The notes beneath the pieces are model-generated. The model was given only the letters and a program-made list of their open reading frames with translations. It was not told the origin of the DNA and did not search any database. This document shows, one piece after another, positions 50,207-59,253 of a stretch of 64,000 bases of DNA. The DNA is from Streptomyces sp. SCL15-4 (GTDB lineage: Bacteria; Actinomycetota; Actinomycetes; Streptomycetales; Streptomycetaceae): contig NZ_JAOBTQ010000001.1 of NCBI RefSeq assembly GCF_033366695.1, positions 6,696,001 to 6,760,000 of the forward strand, in the 5' to 3' direction. Both the position numbers and the translations under genes were made by a program. How positions within the stretch are numbered: the first letter of the stretch is position 1; the number at the start of each line of letters is the position of its first letter.

Positions 50207-50662
50207 ATGCTTGCCGAGACAGTCTGCTCCGCCGTTTCCGTGGCGGGCCTGGGGATCGCGGTGGTCACGGCCTACCGCAGACGCTTCCTGACGGCGGCCC
50301 GCCTCGCGGCCTACTCACTCGTGCCGATCGGCCTGGTGATGACCGGGGTCGTCGGCTGGCTCGCCGACACCGCGCTGAGCCCCACCGCCTGGGCGGGCTT
50401 CGCCGTGCTGGGCGCGGCCTGGCTCCTGTTCGCCGGTACGCGCGCGGTGGAGCGCCGGCGCGGTACCGCCGGCGCCGGACGCAAGGCGGCCGCACGCGCG
50501 GCGCGGGAGGCGGCGGCACCCGCCGCCTCGGCGCCGCCCCTGGGCGCGGCCACCGGTCCCTCGGCACGCCCCGCCGGCCCCCGGTCCGCCGGTCCCCGTT
50601 CCACCGGCACGGCGGAGGATTTCAGCGACATCGAGGCCATCCTCAAGAAGCACGGCATATGA
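50207..50662 (+). CDS. Small two- or three-TM membrane protein with conserved C-terminal peptide
   Basis: 151-aa protein: hydrophobic helices near residues 5-23 (CSAVSVAGLGIAVVTAY), 35-55 (AYSLVPIGLVMTGVVGWL) and 60-78 (WAGFAVLGAAWLLFAGT), a basic Ala-rich region, then the end EDFSDIEAILKKHGI, a tail I associate with Streptomyces membrane proteins. AGGAGG precedes ATG 50207. An in-frame ATG at 50171 would add 12 residues. Confidence 0.75.
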   Translation: MLAETVCSAVSVAGLGIAVVTAYRRRFLTAARLAAYSLVPIGLVMTGVVGWLADTALSPTAWAGFAVLGAAWLLFAGTRAVERRRGTAGAGRKAAARAAREAAAPAASAPPLGAATGPSARPAGPRSAGPRSTGTAEDFSDIEAILKKHGI

Positions 50663-50802
50663 CAGTCACATAACTGGCCGAAGGGACACAGTCGGTTCCC
50701 GGCGCGGCCGGAACCGTTCACCATCCGAACGAGACCTCACGGTATTCGGTGCACTCCCGCAAGATCCCCGAGCGTTGATCGCGGCCGGGCGCCGGGTGCG
50801 CC

Positions 50803-50970
50803 ATGATCTGCCGCGAGATGCTGGACACTACGCAGAGCGAGGCCGCGCCGCCGGAGGACGAGCCCCGCGGGTGCCTCTTCGCCCTTTCCCAGCCACCGCT
50901 GATGATCTTCCTGGCGGTGATCGGGTGTCTGCTGCTCATGGCTGCGCTGCACGACCTGCTGCTGCTGTGA
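50803..50970 (+). CDS. Small single-TM protein (55 aa)
   Basis: Short frame MICREMLDTTQSEAAPPEDE (residues 1-20) continuing to one hydrophobic helix (MIFLAVIGCLLLMAALHDLLL) at the C-terminus. ATG 50803 or ATG 50818 could be the start; neither has a ribosome-binding site, so the message may be leaderless. The acidic, Pro-rich N-terminus and single C-terminal helix look like a tail-anchored membrane peptide. Function unknown. Confidence 0.55.
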   Translation: MICREMLDTTQSEAAPPEDEPRGCLFALSQPPLMIFLAVIGCLLLMAALHDLLLL

Positions 50971-51066
50971 GCCGTACACGTCCGTCCCGGCGCCACCCGC
51001 CGGGACAGACGTCGCATCGGCGCACCGCTCGGCCGTCGCGGGCGGCCGGTCCCGGACCGTCCCCGC

Positions 51067-51627
51067 TCAGCCCGCCGCCTCCTTGCGCCGGGCCCGGTAG
51101 GCGGCGACATGCAGCCGGTTTCCGCAGGTGCGGCTGTCGCAGTAGCGGCGCGAGCGGTTGCGGGAGAGATCCACGAAGGCACGCCGGCAGTCCGGCGCCT
51201 CACAGCGCCGCAGCCGTTCCCGCTCTCCGGCCACCACGAAGAAGGCCAGCGCCATCCCGCAGTCGGCGGCGAGATGATCGGCCACGGAGGCGCCCGGCGC
51301 GAAATAGTGCACATGCCAGTCGTAGCCGTCGTGGTCGGTCAGCCGGGGAGTGGTGCCCGCGCCGGCGACCAACTCGTTGATCAGCACGGCCGCGGACCGG
51401 GAGTCCGGGGCCGCGAAGACCGCCGCGAACCGGCCCCTGATCCTGCGCACCGCCGAGAGGTCCAGCTCCGACAGCACACCGACATCGCTGATTTTGTGGC
51501 TTCGCACGAAATCCGTGAGTGCCTGGACATCGGGCAGGCCGTCCGCCGCCGCGTCGTCCTCGGGCGCGGAGTTCACCAGATCCACCACGGTGTCGAGGGC
51601 GCACCGGGTGTCGTGGGTGATCAGCAC
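51067..51627 (-). CDS. CGNR zinc-finger protein (second copy)
   Basis: 186-aa ABATE/CGNR protein with the finger CEAPDCRRAFVDLSRNRSRR and CDSRTCGNRLHVAAYRARR at its C-terminus. The N-terminal ABATE half begins DTRCALDTVVDLVNSAPEDD. GTG 51627 with GGGAGC upstream. The ABATE half differs clearly from the copy at 3050-3652, so the two are old paralogues. Presumed DNA-binding regulator; targets unknown. Confidence 0.8.
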   Translation of the reverse strand: MLITHDTRCALDTVVDLVNSAPEDDAAADGLPDVQALTDFVRSHKISDVGVLSELDLSAVRRIRGRFAAVFAAPDSRSAAVLINELVAGAGTTPRLTDHDGYDWHVHYFAPGASVADHLAADCGMALAFFVVAGERERLRRCEAPDCRRAFVDLSRNRSRRYCDSRTCGNRLHVAAYRARRKEAAG

Positions 51628-52108
51628 GTTTCGCTCCCTGGCCTGGGGGTCGGGCGGGCGCCCGCCGATGCTGGCCGATCGTAGCGACAACCGAGCCGGC
51701 CGCACCCCTCCTTCCCCGGACCCCGATCGCACGGGAGGAACACCACGCCGCGCACCCGACCGTGCCCGCGCGAGCGACGCGACACCTGCCGCACACAGGC
51801 GCCCGGCGGCCCGCCCGGGCGTCGCACCCAGGTCCGCGCGGGCCGCCGGACTCAGGCCCGCCGCGGCGGGCACACCGGCGGACCGCGCGGGTACGCGGCT
51901 CGGCCGGACCGCGCGGGTACGCGGCTCAGTCCAGGGCGTCGCACACCCACGGGAGTCGACCGCTCGCGCGGCGCGACCGGCGGCGGCAGGCCGGCGCCGC
52001 CCCGTGAAGGCTCACGACGGCGGCGCCGGTCCGTTGCCGTATGCGGTTGTCTTGGCCCGAGCCGTCTCCCCGAGTGGACGGCGCCGGGCTGCTCGGAAGG
52101 GCCGCGGC
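51628..52108. other. 481-bp gap between CGNR gene and ssgB
   Basis: GC-rich DNA without a supportable gene. It contains a 22-bp unit repeated at 51880-51901 and 51906-51927 (period 26). Minus-strand frames through it show no family motif. ssgB transcription may run on into it. Confidence 0.4.
51880..51927. repeat. Short tandem repeat, two 22-bp copies
   Basis: GGACCGCGCGGGTACGCGGC (first 20 of 22 bases) occurs at 51880 and again at 51906, separated by four bases. Period 26 bp; possibly a simple duplication. Confidence 0.8.
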
Positions 52109-52522
52109 CTAGCTCTCCGCCAGGATGTGCGACAGCTCCTGATCCAGGTCGAAGTGGCGGTGCTCCGTGCCGGGCGGCACGGCGGCGTCGGTTCGCTTCA
52201 GGAAGGACTCCAGGGCCCGCGCGGGGGCCTCCAGCAGCGCCTCTCCCTCCGGGGAGCTGAGGGCGATGCACACGACGCCCTGACCATGGCTGCGGGATGG
52301 CCAGACGCGGACGTCGCCGGTGCCGGTGGGCCGGTGCAGGCCCTCGGCGAGGAGGTCACGGGCGAACACCCACTCGACGGTCTCCTCGGCTCCGGTGTGG
52401 AAGGTGGCGTGCACGGCGTAGGGGTCGGCCGTGTCGTACCGCAGGCCTGCGGGGACAGGCAGGGAGGACTCGCTCGACACAACGAGGCGCAGGTGCAGCT
52501 CGCAGCTGACCGTGGTGTTCAT
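52109..52522 (-). CDS. ssgB: Sporulation cell-division activator SsgB
   Basis: 137-aa SsgA-like protein, the archetype SsgB, which with SsgA positions FtsZ at future septa in aerial hyphae. Its sequence is close to the near-invariant Streptomyces SsgB: MNTTVSCELHLRLVVSSESS at the start, GLRYDTADPYAVHATFH, VEWVFARDLLAEGLHRP and the end LSHILAES. ATG 52522 gives the exact family N-terminus; AAAGG precedes it. Sporulation timing usually comes from a dedicated sigma factor; I could not identify the promoter with certainty. Confidence 0.97.
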   Translation of the reverse strand: MNTTVSCELHLRLVVSSESSLPVPAGLRYDTADPYAVHATFHTGAEETVEWVFARDLLAEGLHRPTGTGDVRVWPSRSHGQGVVCIALSSPEGEALLEAPARALESFLKRTDAAVPPGTEHRHFDLDQELSHILAES

Positions 52523-52699
52523 AAGCGCCAGGGCCTTTCGCTCAGTGTGCGCTCGGGGATTCGCACGTCGGCGAAATCGACATGCCACCTACGGTGCCGT
52601 TGTAAACCCCTCTGAGGGTTTTGCGTGTGTTTACGTAACTCTTCCGGCCGAGAACTCGTACCGGATCGACCGCCATTCCGGTGACTGGATTCACTCGGG

Positions 52700-52713
52700 T
52701 AGGGTTTGTCTGT
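52700..52713 (+). promoter_or_regulatory. Leaderless -10 for the TIGR02611 gene
   Basis: TAGGGT (52700-52705) ends 8 nt before ATG 52714. A small hairpin (AAACCC 52604-52609, GGGTTT 52616-52621) lies in the same divergent region as the ssgB start, with a longer-range GTAAAC/GTTTAC pair at 52602 and 52629. Confidence 0.45.
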
Positions 52714-53178
52714 ATGAATACGGGGAGTGACGAGCCTGGTGAGGTCGCCGTGACGGCAGACAAGGCGAAGGCGGACCGGCCGGAGGCCGGCGAGGGAGCG
52801 GAGAGCGGGCTCGGCTCGCGGGCGCCGGAATTCATCAAGTCCCGCAGGCTCCTGCACCTCAGCTGGCAGGTCGGGATCTTCGTGGTCGGCCTGGCCGTGG
52901 TCGTCGCGGGCATCATCATGCTGCCGCTGCCCGGACCAGGCTGGGTGGTGATCTTCGGCGGCATGGCGATCTGGGCGACCGAGTTCGTCTGGGCCCAGCT
53001 CGTGCTGCGCTGGACCAAACGCAAGGTCACCGAGGCGGCCCAGCGGGCCCTCGACCCCAAGGTGCGCCGCCGCAACATCACCCTCACCGTGATCGGACTG
53101 GTCGTCATCGGTGTGCTCGCCGGGATCTACCTCTGGAAGTTCGGCCTCGTCATGCCCTGGAAGATCAAGGACCAGTGA
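52714..53178 (+). CDS. TIGR02611-type integral membrane protein (PGPGW)
   Basis: 154-aa actinobacterial membrane protein. Acidic N-terminus, then helices VGIFVVGLAVVVAGIIMLPL and VVIFGGMAIWATEFVWA around the PLPGPGW motif that names the family, and a C-terminal ITLTVIGLVVIGVLAGIYLW. Conserved next to ssgB in streptomycetes (from memory). Start ATG 52714 fits a leaderless promoter; a GTG at 52751 is a possible alternative with GAGG upstream. Function unknown; proximity to ssgB hints at the cell envelope. Confidence 0.82.
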   Translation: MNTGSDEPGEVAVTADKAKADRPEAGEGAESGLGSRAPEFIKSRRLLHLSWQVGIFVVGLAVVVAGIIMLPLPGPGWVVIFGGMAIWATEFVWAQLVLRWTKRKVTEAAQRALDPKVRRRNITLTVIGLVVIGVLAGIYLWKFGLVMPWKIKDQ

Positions 53179-53263
53179 CACGGCCGCGGGGGCCGGTCGC
53201 GCCCGCCGCCCGGCCCCTGGTCGGAAGCACCCCCTGACATGCGGTAATGTTCTTCCTGCGCCC

Positions 53264-53335
53264 GGGCGATTAGCTCAGTGGGAGAGCGCTTCGTTCACAC
53301 CGAAGAGGTCACTGGTTCGAACCCAGTATCGCCCA
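53264..53335 (+). tRNA. tRNA-Val(CAC), copy A
   Basis: 72 nt, acceptor GGGCGAT/ATCGCCC, anticodon loop TTCACAC (CAC), T arm CTGGTTCGAACCCAG. No encoded CCA. Identical to the gene at 62614-62685. Followed by a 15-bp terminator. Confidence 0.96.
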
Positions 53336-53341
53336 CCCGGA

Positions 53342-53378
53342 CCGACGGCCCACCTGTGACATGCAGGTGGGCCGTCGG
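53342..53378 (+). terminator. Terminator after tRNA-Val copy A
   Basis: CCGACGGCCCACCTG (53342-53356), loop TGACATG, CAGGTGGGCCGTCGG (53364-53378): perfect 15-bp stem. Confidence 0.85.
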
Positions 53379-53924
53379 CGTGTTCCCGTACGCCGATACG
53401 CGGTGCGGGCGGCCCCTCAGCGGCGGCGTAAGGCTCCGCGGAGCCGGGCCGGGCTTCCCCCGCGGCAGGGTGGTCAGGGACGCTCCCAGAGACCCGTGGG
53501 GCGGACGGGGGCGGTGGGGTCCGAAGCGGGGCCGGACAGTCCCGTGGGCGCCCGGGCGGCCGGCGGGCCGGACCGGAGGCCCCGGCCGGGGCGGGCTCGC
53601 CGTGTACGGCGTCCGGCCCGGCGCCCGGCGACCGGCCTGCCGGGCGTGCCGGCGTCCGGCCGAGCCCCACGGGCACGTTTTGCCGAAACGGCAACAACCC
53701 TCGTCCCGGCCCGGCACCTACTGGATCATCGTGACGAGCGCCCCCGGCCGCCTTCCCACCTGCCCCCACAGGCAGCGCATCGTCCCGCACCCGCCCGCCC
53801 GGCAGGCGCCCCGCTCACCTGCCCGCTCACGGCCGCCCCGCGACCCCGCACCCCCTCACCCCAGGAACACCGCTCGTACACCACCCCCAGCTCTCGCAAG
53901 CTCCAGCAGACCCAGGAGGCCCCC
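53379..53924. other. 546-bp gap after tRNA-Val copy A
   Basis: No supportable gene. Several long frames cross this GC-rich stretch on both strands, but none has a motif or codon bias better than its shadows. The end supplies GGAGG for the hydrolase gene. Confidence 0.4.
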
Positions 53925-54986
53925 ATGCCAGCCACCACCGACTCCGGCCCCGCCGCCGTGCCGGCCCCCACCCACCGCCTCCTCCCTTCCCCGGCCGGCC
54001 GTATCCACCTGGTCGAGCAGGGCAGCGGCCCCTTGGTGCTGCTGCTGCACGGCTTCCCGGAGACGTGGTACGCCTGGCGGCACCAGTTGCCGGTGCTCGC
54101 CTCGGCCGGGTACCGCGCGGTGGCGATCGACGTCCGTGGGTACGGTCGCTCCTCGAAGCCGGAGGCCGTGGAGGCGTACCGGATGCTCGACCTGGTCGAG
54201 GACGCCGTCGCCGTCGTGGAGGGGCTGGGCGAGCGCTCCGCCGTGGTCGTCGGGCACGACTGGGGCGCGACGATCGCCGCCATGTCCACGCTGACCAGGC
54301 CGGACGTGTTCCGTGCCGTGGGCCTGCTCGGAGTGCCGTACACCCCGCCGGGCGGCCCCCGCCCCAGCGAGGTCTTCGCCCTGATGGGCGGAGCCGTCGA
54401 GGGCGAGGAGCCCGGCACCACCGAGGGGCCCGGCGCGGAGCGGCGACACCTCCCGCAGGAGTTCTACGTCTCCTACTTCCAGCGCCCAGGCCGGGCCGAG
54501 GCCGAGATGGAACCCGATGTGCGCGGATGGCTCGCCGGTTTCTACGCGGCGCTGTCCGCCGACACCATGCCCGCCCCCGGCGCCCCCGACCCGCACTTCA
54601 TCGGAGCCGGCGGGACCCTGCGCGAGCGCTTCCCCGTCGGCGTGCTGCCCTCCTGGCTGACGGAGCGGGACCTCGACGTCTTCGCCGGCGAGTTCGAGCG
54701 GACGGGGATGACCGGGGCGCTGAACCGGTACCGGAACATGGACCGGGACTGGGCCGACCTGGCCGGTCACGCGGGGGCGCCGATCACGCGGCCCTCGCTG
54801 TTCATCGGAGGCGAGCGGGACGCCTCCCTGGCCTGGCTGGCCGACGCCGTCAAGGCGTACCCGGAGACCCTGCCCGGTCTGCTCGGTTCGCACATCCTGG
54901 ACGGTTGCGGGCACTTCGTCCAGCAGGAGCGTCCGCAGGAGACGAACCGCATCCTGCTCGACTGGCTGGCCTGCCTGCCCGCCTGA
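53925..54986 (+). CDS. Epoxide-hydrolase-like alpha/beta hydrolase
   Basis: 353-aa alpha/beta hydrolase of the soluble epoxide-hydrolase/haloalkane-dehalogenase type. Oxyanion HGFPETWYAW, nucleophile Asp112 in GHDWGATIA (an Asp, not Ser, as in epoxide hydrolases), and the base His330 in GCGHFVQQERP. RYRNMDRDW is the cap region that carries a catalytic Tyr in relatives. ATG 53925 has AGGAGG. Substrate unknown. Confidence 0.88.
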   Translation: MPATTDSGPAAVPAPTHRLLPSPAGRIHLVEQGSGPLVLLLHGFPETWYAWRHQLPVLASAGYRAVAIDVRGYGRSSKPEAVEAYRMLDLVEDAVAVVEGLGERSAVVVGHDWGATIAAMSTLTRPDVFRAVGLLGVPYTPPGGPRPSEVFALMGGAVEGEEPGTTEGPGAERRHLPQEFYVSYFQRPGRAEAEMEPDVRGWLAGFYAALSADTMPAPGAPDPHFIGAGGTLRERFPVGVLPSWLTERDLDVFAGEFERTGMTGALNRYRNMDRDWADLAGHAGAPITRPSLFIGGERDASLAWLADAVKAYPETLPGLLGSHILDGCGHFVQQERPQETNRILLDWLACLPA

Positions 54987-55131
54987 TTTCCCGTCCGGTC
55001 CGTTCGGCCCGTCGGCCACGCTTCCCTCACCAGTGGGAACGGCCGGCGGGCCGGTCCGTTTCGCCGGCGGGACGGGACGGCGGCGCGGGTCCGTCGCGTC
55101 CGCCGCCCGCAAGAAAATCCTGTCCGGGTCA

Positions 55132-55160
55132 TTGACGCACCCCGGGCCCCTTCGTACCTT
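55132..55160 (+). promoter_or_regulatory. Promoter of the sugar ABC operon
   Basis: TTGACG (55132-55137), 17-nt spacer, TACCTT (55155-55160): a strong vegetative promoter. Start would be near 55167, right at the operator-like palindromes. Confidence 0.7.
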
Positions 55161-55168
55161 GTGCCAGC

Positions 55169-55191
55169 AAGCGCTTACTTGAAACGATTCA
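55169..55191. promoter_or_regulatory. Operator-like palindromes (LacI type)
   Basis: AAGCGCTT (55169-55176) is an exact palindrome and TGAAACGATTCA (55180-55191) is TGAA-n-CG-n-TTCA, the layout of LacI/CcpA-type operators. They overlap the expected transcription start. No LacI gene is in the window, so the regulator is elsewhere. Confidence 0.55.
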
Positions 55192-55227
55192 TGCGCGTGG
55201 CGGAGATGCTGCGGGGAGGGCCCGACT

Positions 55228-56511
55228 GTGGGAACCAGGAATCTTGACAGGCGTACGATCCTGAAGGCGGCCGGGGCGTCGGCGGCCACGCTCGGGCTGG
55301 CCGCGACCACCGGCTGCGGTGGCGGAAGCGGCTCCGGGAACGGCACGGTGACGATCCGTTACTCCTGGTGGGGCGCCGAGGAGCGGGCCAAGAAGATCAA
55401 CCAGTCCATCGCCCTCTTCGAGCGGAAATACCCGAAGATCAAGGTAAAAACCGACTTCCAGACGTATGAATCGTTCTGGGAGAAGTTCCAGACCCAGGCC
55501 GCCGGCGGAAACCCCCCGGACGTTTTCCAAAGTGCCGTCACTTTCCTCAGGAAGTACGACAAGCGCGGAATTCTTCTCGATCTCAAGCCTCAGGTGGAGG
55601 CCGGCCATCTGAGCCTGGATCACTTCCGCACGGGTGTCACGAAGGTCGGCGAGGTCGACGGCAAGCAGCTCGGAATTCCGGTCGGTTCCAACACCATGTC
55701 GCTCGTCATCGACAAGAAGGTCTTCCGCGAGGCGGGCGTCGAGCCGCGGCCGGGCTGGACCTGGGACGAGTACTTCAAGGCCCTGAAGACCATCCACGAC
55801 AAGACGAAGGTCCCCGGGGACACCGGCTACTTCACCATCATGTACCTGTACGACCTCTACCTCCGCCAGAACGGCAAGGCCTTCTTCACCGACGACGGTC
55901 TCGGCTTCGAGCAGGCCGACCTGACGGAGTGGTGGACCGACGGCCTGAACCGGGTCAAGGCCGGCCTCGTCACCGATCCGAAGGTCGTCCAGCAGGACAG
56001 GCCCAAGTCCTCCCTCTCCGCCGGCCACGGCGCCTCGGAGTTCACCTGGGACAACTTCACCGTCCGTTACTCGACGGAGGGCGACAGCGAGTACGGCCTC
56101 GCGCCCATCCCCACCACGGACGGCAAGCACACCGGCCAGTACCTCGCCTCCCTGATGCTCAGCGCCTCCGCCCGCACCTCGCACCCCAAGGAGGTCGCGC
56201 AGTTCATCGACTTCATGGTCCACGACCCCCGGGTCGGCAAGATCATGGGCTACGACCGCGGCATTCTCGCGAGCACCGAGCAGTACGGGGCCTACCAGCC
56301 CACCGACACGATCAACAAGGAGATCGCGCGGTACGAGGAGGACACCGCCAAGGCCGGCGTCCTCGGCACGATCACCCCGCATCCGTCCGGTGCCGACACC
56401 ATCGAGGCCGCCTTCATGCGCCTCGGCGGTGACCTCGGACAGGGCAAGACCAAGGTCTCCGACGCGGTGAAGCAGTTCTTCACCGAGGCCGAAGCCGCCT
56501 TCCAGGCCTGA
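55228..56511 (+). CDS. Sugar-binding lipoprotein of ABC transporter
   Basis: 427-aa solute-binding protein (family 1/MalE-LplA type). N-terminal twin-arginine region (DRRTILKAAG) with lipobox ATTGC (Cys30) suggests a Tat lipoprotein. Body motifs: YSWWGAEERAKKINQSIALF, NPPDVFQSAVTF, GVEPRPGWTWDEYFKALK and GLAPIPTTDGKHTGQYL (split). GTG 55228 has GGGGAGGG. First gene of an operon with two permeases; no ATPase gene is present, so a shared MsiK-type ATPase encoded elsewhere probably drives it. Confidence 0.9.
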   Translation: MGTRNLDRRTILKAAGASAATLGLAATTGCGGGSGSGNGTVTIRYSWWGAEERAKKINQSIALFERKYPKIKVKTDFQTYESFWEKFQTQAAGGNPPDVFQSAVTFLRKYDKRGILLDLKPQVEAGHLSLDHFRTGVTKVGEVDGKQLGIPVGSNTMSLVIDKKVFREAGVEPRPGWTWDEYFKALKTIHDKTKVPGDTGYFTIMYLYDLYLRQNGKAFFTDDGLGFEQADLTEWWTDGLNRVKAGLVTDPKVVQQDRPKSSLSAGHGASEFTWDNFTVRYSTEGDSEYGLAPIPTTDGKHTGQYLASLMLSASARTSHPKEVAQFIDFMVHDPRVGKIMGYDRGILASTEQYGAYQPTDTINKEIARYEEDTAKAGVLGTITPHPSGADTIEAAFMRLGGDLGQGKTKVSDAVKQFFTEAEAAFQA

Positions 56512-57482
56512 TGGGAAACGCCGTGACGCTCGTCAAGGACTCCGTGCCCGCGACCCGCGGCGCGCGCCGGGCCGCCACCGCGAGGACGGGGCGGCCGGGC
56601 CGGCGGCGGGAGAACCTCGCCGGCTATCTGTTCATGTCCCCCTGGATCGCCGGCTTCCTGCTGCTGACCGCGGGCCCGATGATCGCCTCGTTCTACTTCG
56701 CGTTCACCGACTACAACCTCTTCACCAGTCCCCGGTGGGTCGGCCTCGGCAACTTCACCAGGATGTTCGAGGACCCGCGCTGGCAGAAGTCGGTGGAGGT
56801 GACGGCCAAGTACGTCGTCATCGGCACCCCGCTCAAGCTGCTGCTCGCCCTCGGCGTCGCCCTGCTCCTCGCGCAGAGCCGCCGCGGCCAGGCCTTCTAC
56901 CGAGCCGCCTTCTACGCCCCCTCGCTCATCGGCGCGAGCGTCTCGGTCGGCTTCGTCTGGCGCTCGCTGTTCTCCGACGGCGCCGTCGTGGACCGTACGC
57001 AGACCGTCCTCGGCTTCCACGTCGGCGGCTGGGTCGGCAACGCCGACTGGGTGCTGTACTGCCTGGTCGCGCTGACCGTCTGGCAGTTCGGGGCGCCGAT
57101 GGTCATCTTCCTTGCCGGACTCAAGCAGGTCCCCAGGGAGCTGTACGAGGCGGCCGAGATGGACGGCGCCGGTCCCTTCCGCAGGTTCTGGAACATCACC
57201 CTGCCGATGATCTCCCCGGTGCTGTTCTTCAACGTGCTGCTGGAGACCATCCACTCCTTCCAGATCTTCGGCTCGGCCTACGTCGTCTCCAACACCGCCT
57301 GCGGACCGGCCGACGCCACGCTCGTCTACACCTGCTACCTCTACCAGCAGGGCTTCAAGAACGCCCAGATGGGCTTCGCCTCCGCCATGGCCTGGATGCT
57401 GCTGCTCGCCGTGGCCCTGGTGACGGCCGTCCTCTTCTGGTCCCAGAAGAAGTGGGTGCACTACGAGGAGGACGCCCGATGA
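56511..57482 (+). CDS. Sugar ABC transporter permease (MalF/LplB-like)
   Basis: 323-aa permease with six transmembrane helices, first at residues about 40-60 (LFMSPWIAGFLLLTAGPM), and the EAA loop EAAEMDGAGPFRRFWNITLP. ATG overlaps the binding-protein stop (TGATG). An internal GTG at 56523 is an alternative. Forms the membrane heterodimer with the next product. Confidence 0.92.
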   Translation: MGNAVTLVKDSVPATRGARRAATARTGRPGRRRENLAGYLFMSPWIAGFLLLTAGPMIASFYFAFTDYNLFTSPRWVGLGNFTRMFEDPRWQKSVEVTAKYVVIGTPLKLLLALGVALLLAQSRRGQAFYRAAFYAPSLIGASVSVGFVWRSLFSDGAVVDRTQTVLGFHVGGWVGNADWVLYCLVALTVWQFGAPMVIFLAGLKQVPRELYEAAEMDGAGPFRRFWNITLPMISPVLFFNVLLETIHSFQIFGSAYVVSNTACGPADATLVYTCYLYQQGFKNAQMGFASAMAWMLLLAVALVTAVLFWSQKKWVHYEEDAR

Positions 57483-58378
57483 GCGCGACCACCACCGAGG
57501 CCCCGGTGAGCGGGGCCGCCGTCCGGACGCCGGGCCCGGGCCGCCGGCGCGCCGGCTCCCTCGCCTGGCACCTCGGCGCCCTGCTGATCCTGGCCGTCAT
57601 CCTCTACCCGGTCGTCTGGGTGCTCGGCGCCTCGTTCAAGCCGAGCAAGGACATCATCAACAGCCTCACGCTGTTCCCGTCCCACCCCGTCCTGTCCAAC
57701 TTCAAGGGTCTCGCCGACGGCATAGCGGACATCAGGATCTGGACGTTCTTCCAGAACTCCCTGCTCTACGCCGGCGGCGCGGTCGTCGGCGTCCTGATCT
57801 CCTGCTCGCTGACCGCCTACGCCTTCGCGCGCATCAAGTTCGCCGGCCGCAACCTGCTGTTCTCCCTCATGATCGGCACGCTGCTGCTGCCGTACCACGT
57901 GCTGCTGATCCCGCAGTACGTGATGTTCCAGAAGCTGGAGCTGGTCAACACCTACGTTCCGCTGCTGATCGGCAAGTACCTCGCCACCGAGGCCTTCTTC
58001 GTCTTCCTCATGGTGCAGTTCATGCGGGCCCTGCCCCGGGAACTGGACGAGGCCGCCCGCCTCGACGGCTGCGGACACCTGCGCACCTACTGGTCGATCG
58101 TGCTGCCGCTGTGCCGGCCCGCGCTCATCACCAGCGCGATCTTCACCTTCATCAACGCCTGGAACGACTTCATGGGCCCGCTGATCTACCTGAACGAGCC
58201 CGGCAAGTACACCGTCTCCCTGGGCCTGATGATGTTCCGCGACTCCGACGGCGTGGCCGCCAACTACGGCGGCATGATCGCCATGTCGCTGGTGGCGCTG
58301 CTGCCGGTGCTGCTGTTCTTCCTCGCCTTCCAGCGCTATCTGATCGACGGCATGGCGACCTCCGGACTGAAGGGCTGA
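57479..58378 (+). CDS. Sugar ABC transporter permease (MalG/LplC-like)
   Basis: 299-aa permease with six helices and the EAA loop EAARLDGCGHLRTYWSIVLP. N-terminal WHLGALLILAVILYPVVWVL and FINAWNDFMGPLIYL are typical of the MalG family. ATG overlaps the previous stop (ATGA). Confidence 0.92.
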   Translation: MSATTTEAPVSGAAVRTPGPGRRRAGSLAWHLGALLILAVILYPVVWVLGASFKPSKDIINSLTLFPSHPVLSNFKGLADGIADIRIWTFFQNSLLYAGGAVVGVLISCSLTAYAFARIKFAGRNLLFSLMIGTLLLPYHVLLIPQYVMFQKLELVNTYVPLLIGKYLATEAFFVFLMVQFMRALPRELDEAARLDGCGHLRTYWSIVLPLCRPALITSAIFTFINAWNDFMGPLIYLNEPGKYTVSLGLMMFRDSDGVAANYGGMIAMSLVALLPVLLFFLAFQRYLIDGMATSGLKG

Positions 58379-58380
58379 CC

Positions 58381-58971
58381 ATGTCCTCAGCACGGGTGAG
58401 GCCGCGTCGGGAGTCCGGGTTCGCGGAGCGGTACGGCGTCTTCGCCGAGTCGCTGCTGACCGGCGTGTGGATCGCGGTGGCCTGCCTCGGCGTGGTCACC
58501 TACCCGGCCGCGTTCGCCGCCGGCGCCCGGCACCTGCGCCGGCGCACGGCCCACCAGGGCGGCGGCTGGCGGGAGTTCGCCGCCGACTTCCGCTCCGCGC
58601 TGCACGGGGGCTGGATCGTCGGCGCCGCCGGCTGGGCCGCCGCGGCGGTCGCCTGGCTGGACGTCCGGGCCGTGCACGCCGGACTGCCCGGCGGGCCGCC
58701 GGCCGGTGCCGTGGGACTGTTCGCACTGCTCGGGCTCGCGGTGGCCGGGCTGCGGGCGGCGGCGGTGTGGAGGCCCGGGGAGCGCTGGCGGGCCCTGCTC
58801 GCCGACGCCGGGCGCCGTACCGTACGAGACCCGGCGGGCTCCTTCCTGCTGGTCGGCGGAGCCGTGCTGACCTGCTGCTCCGCTCTGCTCATCGCGCCAC
58901 TGGCGGTCCCCGTGCTGGGGGCCGTGGCCGCGGCGGCCGTCGCCGTCGAGGAACGCTACCGCCGCCGCTGA
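58381..58971 (+). CDS. YesL-like (DUF624) membrane protein
   Basis: 196-aa membrane protein, two bases after the permease stop, clearly in the same operon. Helices at about 22-45 (LLTGVWIAVACLGVVTYPAAF), 80-95, 105-122 and 150-180. It resembles DUF624/YesL proteins that accompany sugar ABC transporters in Firmicutes and actinomycetes; their function is unknown. Assignment rests on size, topology, GVWIAVACLGVVTYPAAF and context. Confidence 0.65.
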   Translation: MSSARVRPRRESGFAERYGVFAESLLTGVWIAVACLGVVTYPAAFAAGARHLRRRTAHQGGGWREFAADFRSALHGGWIVGAAGWAAAAVAWLDVRAVHAGLPGGPPAGAVGLFALLGLAVAGLRAAAVWRPGERWRALLADAGRRTVRDPAGSFLLVGGAVLTCCSALLIAPLAVPVLGAVAAAAVAVEERYRRR

Positions 58972-59253
58972 CGCCGGCCCCGCCGGACCGGCCCCCTGAA
59001 ACCGACGGCGCCCCCTCCGGTTGCCGGCCGCGCCCGGCAGCGGCGGCCCGTGGAGCACGGCCTCACCGAAAGACCGGCCACGCCCCGGACCCCGGCGCCG
59101 CCGAAGCAGGCGGCCACCGAGGACCGGCGCCCTGGAACCCGCGGCCCCTCAAGACTCCGGCGCCGCGGCTCTCTCCTCCGGGAGCCGCGCCCTGAGGGCC
59201 GGCCATACACACCTGTCATGCCCCTGACCGCACCGCTCCTGGAAGGAACGGCC

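Noticed and set aside
51852..52271. Minus-strand frame overlapping the ssgB 3' end and the following gap
   Set aside because: It overlaps ssgB in another frame and is Arg/Pro-rich without motif.
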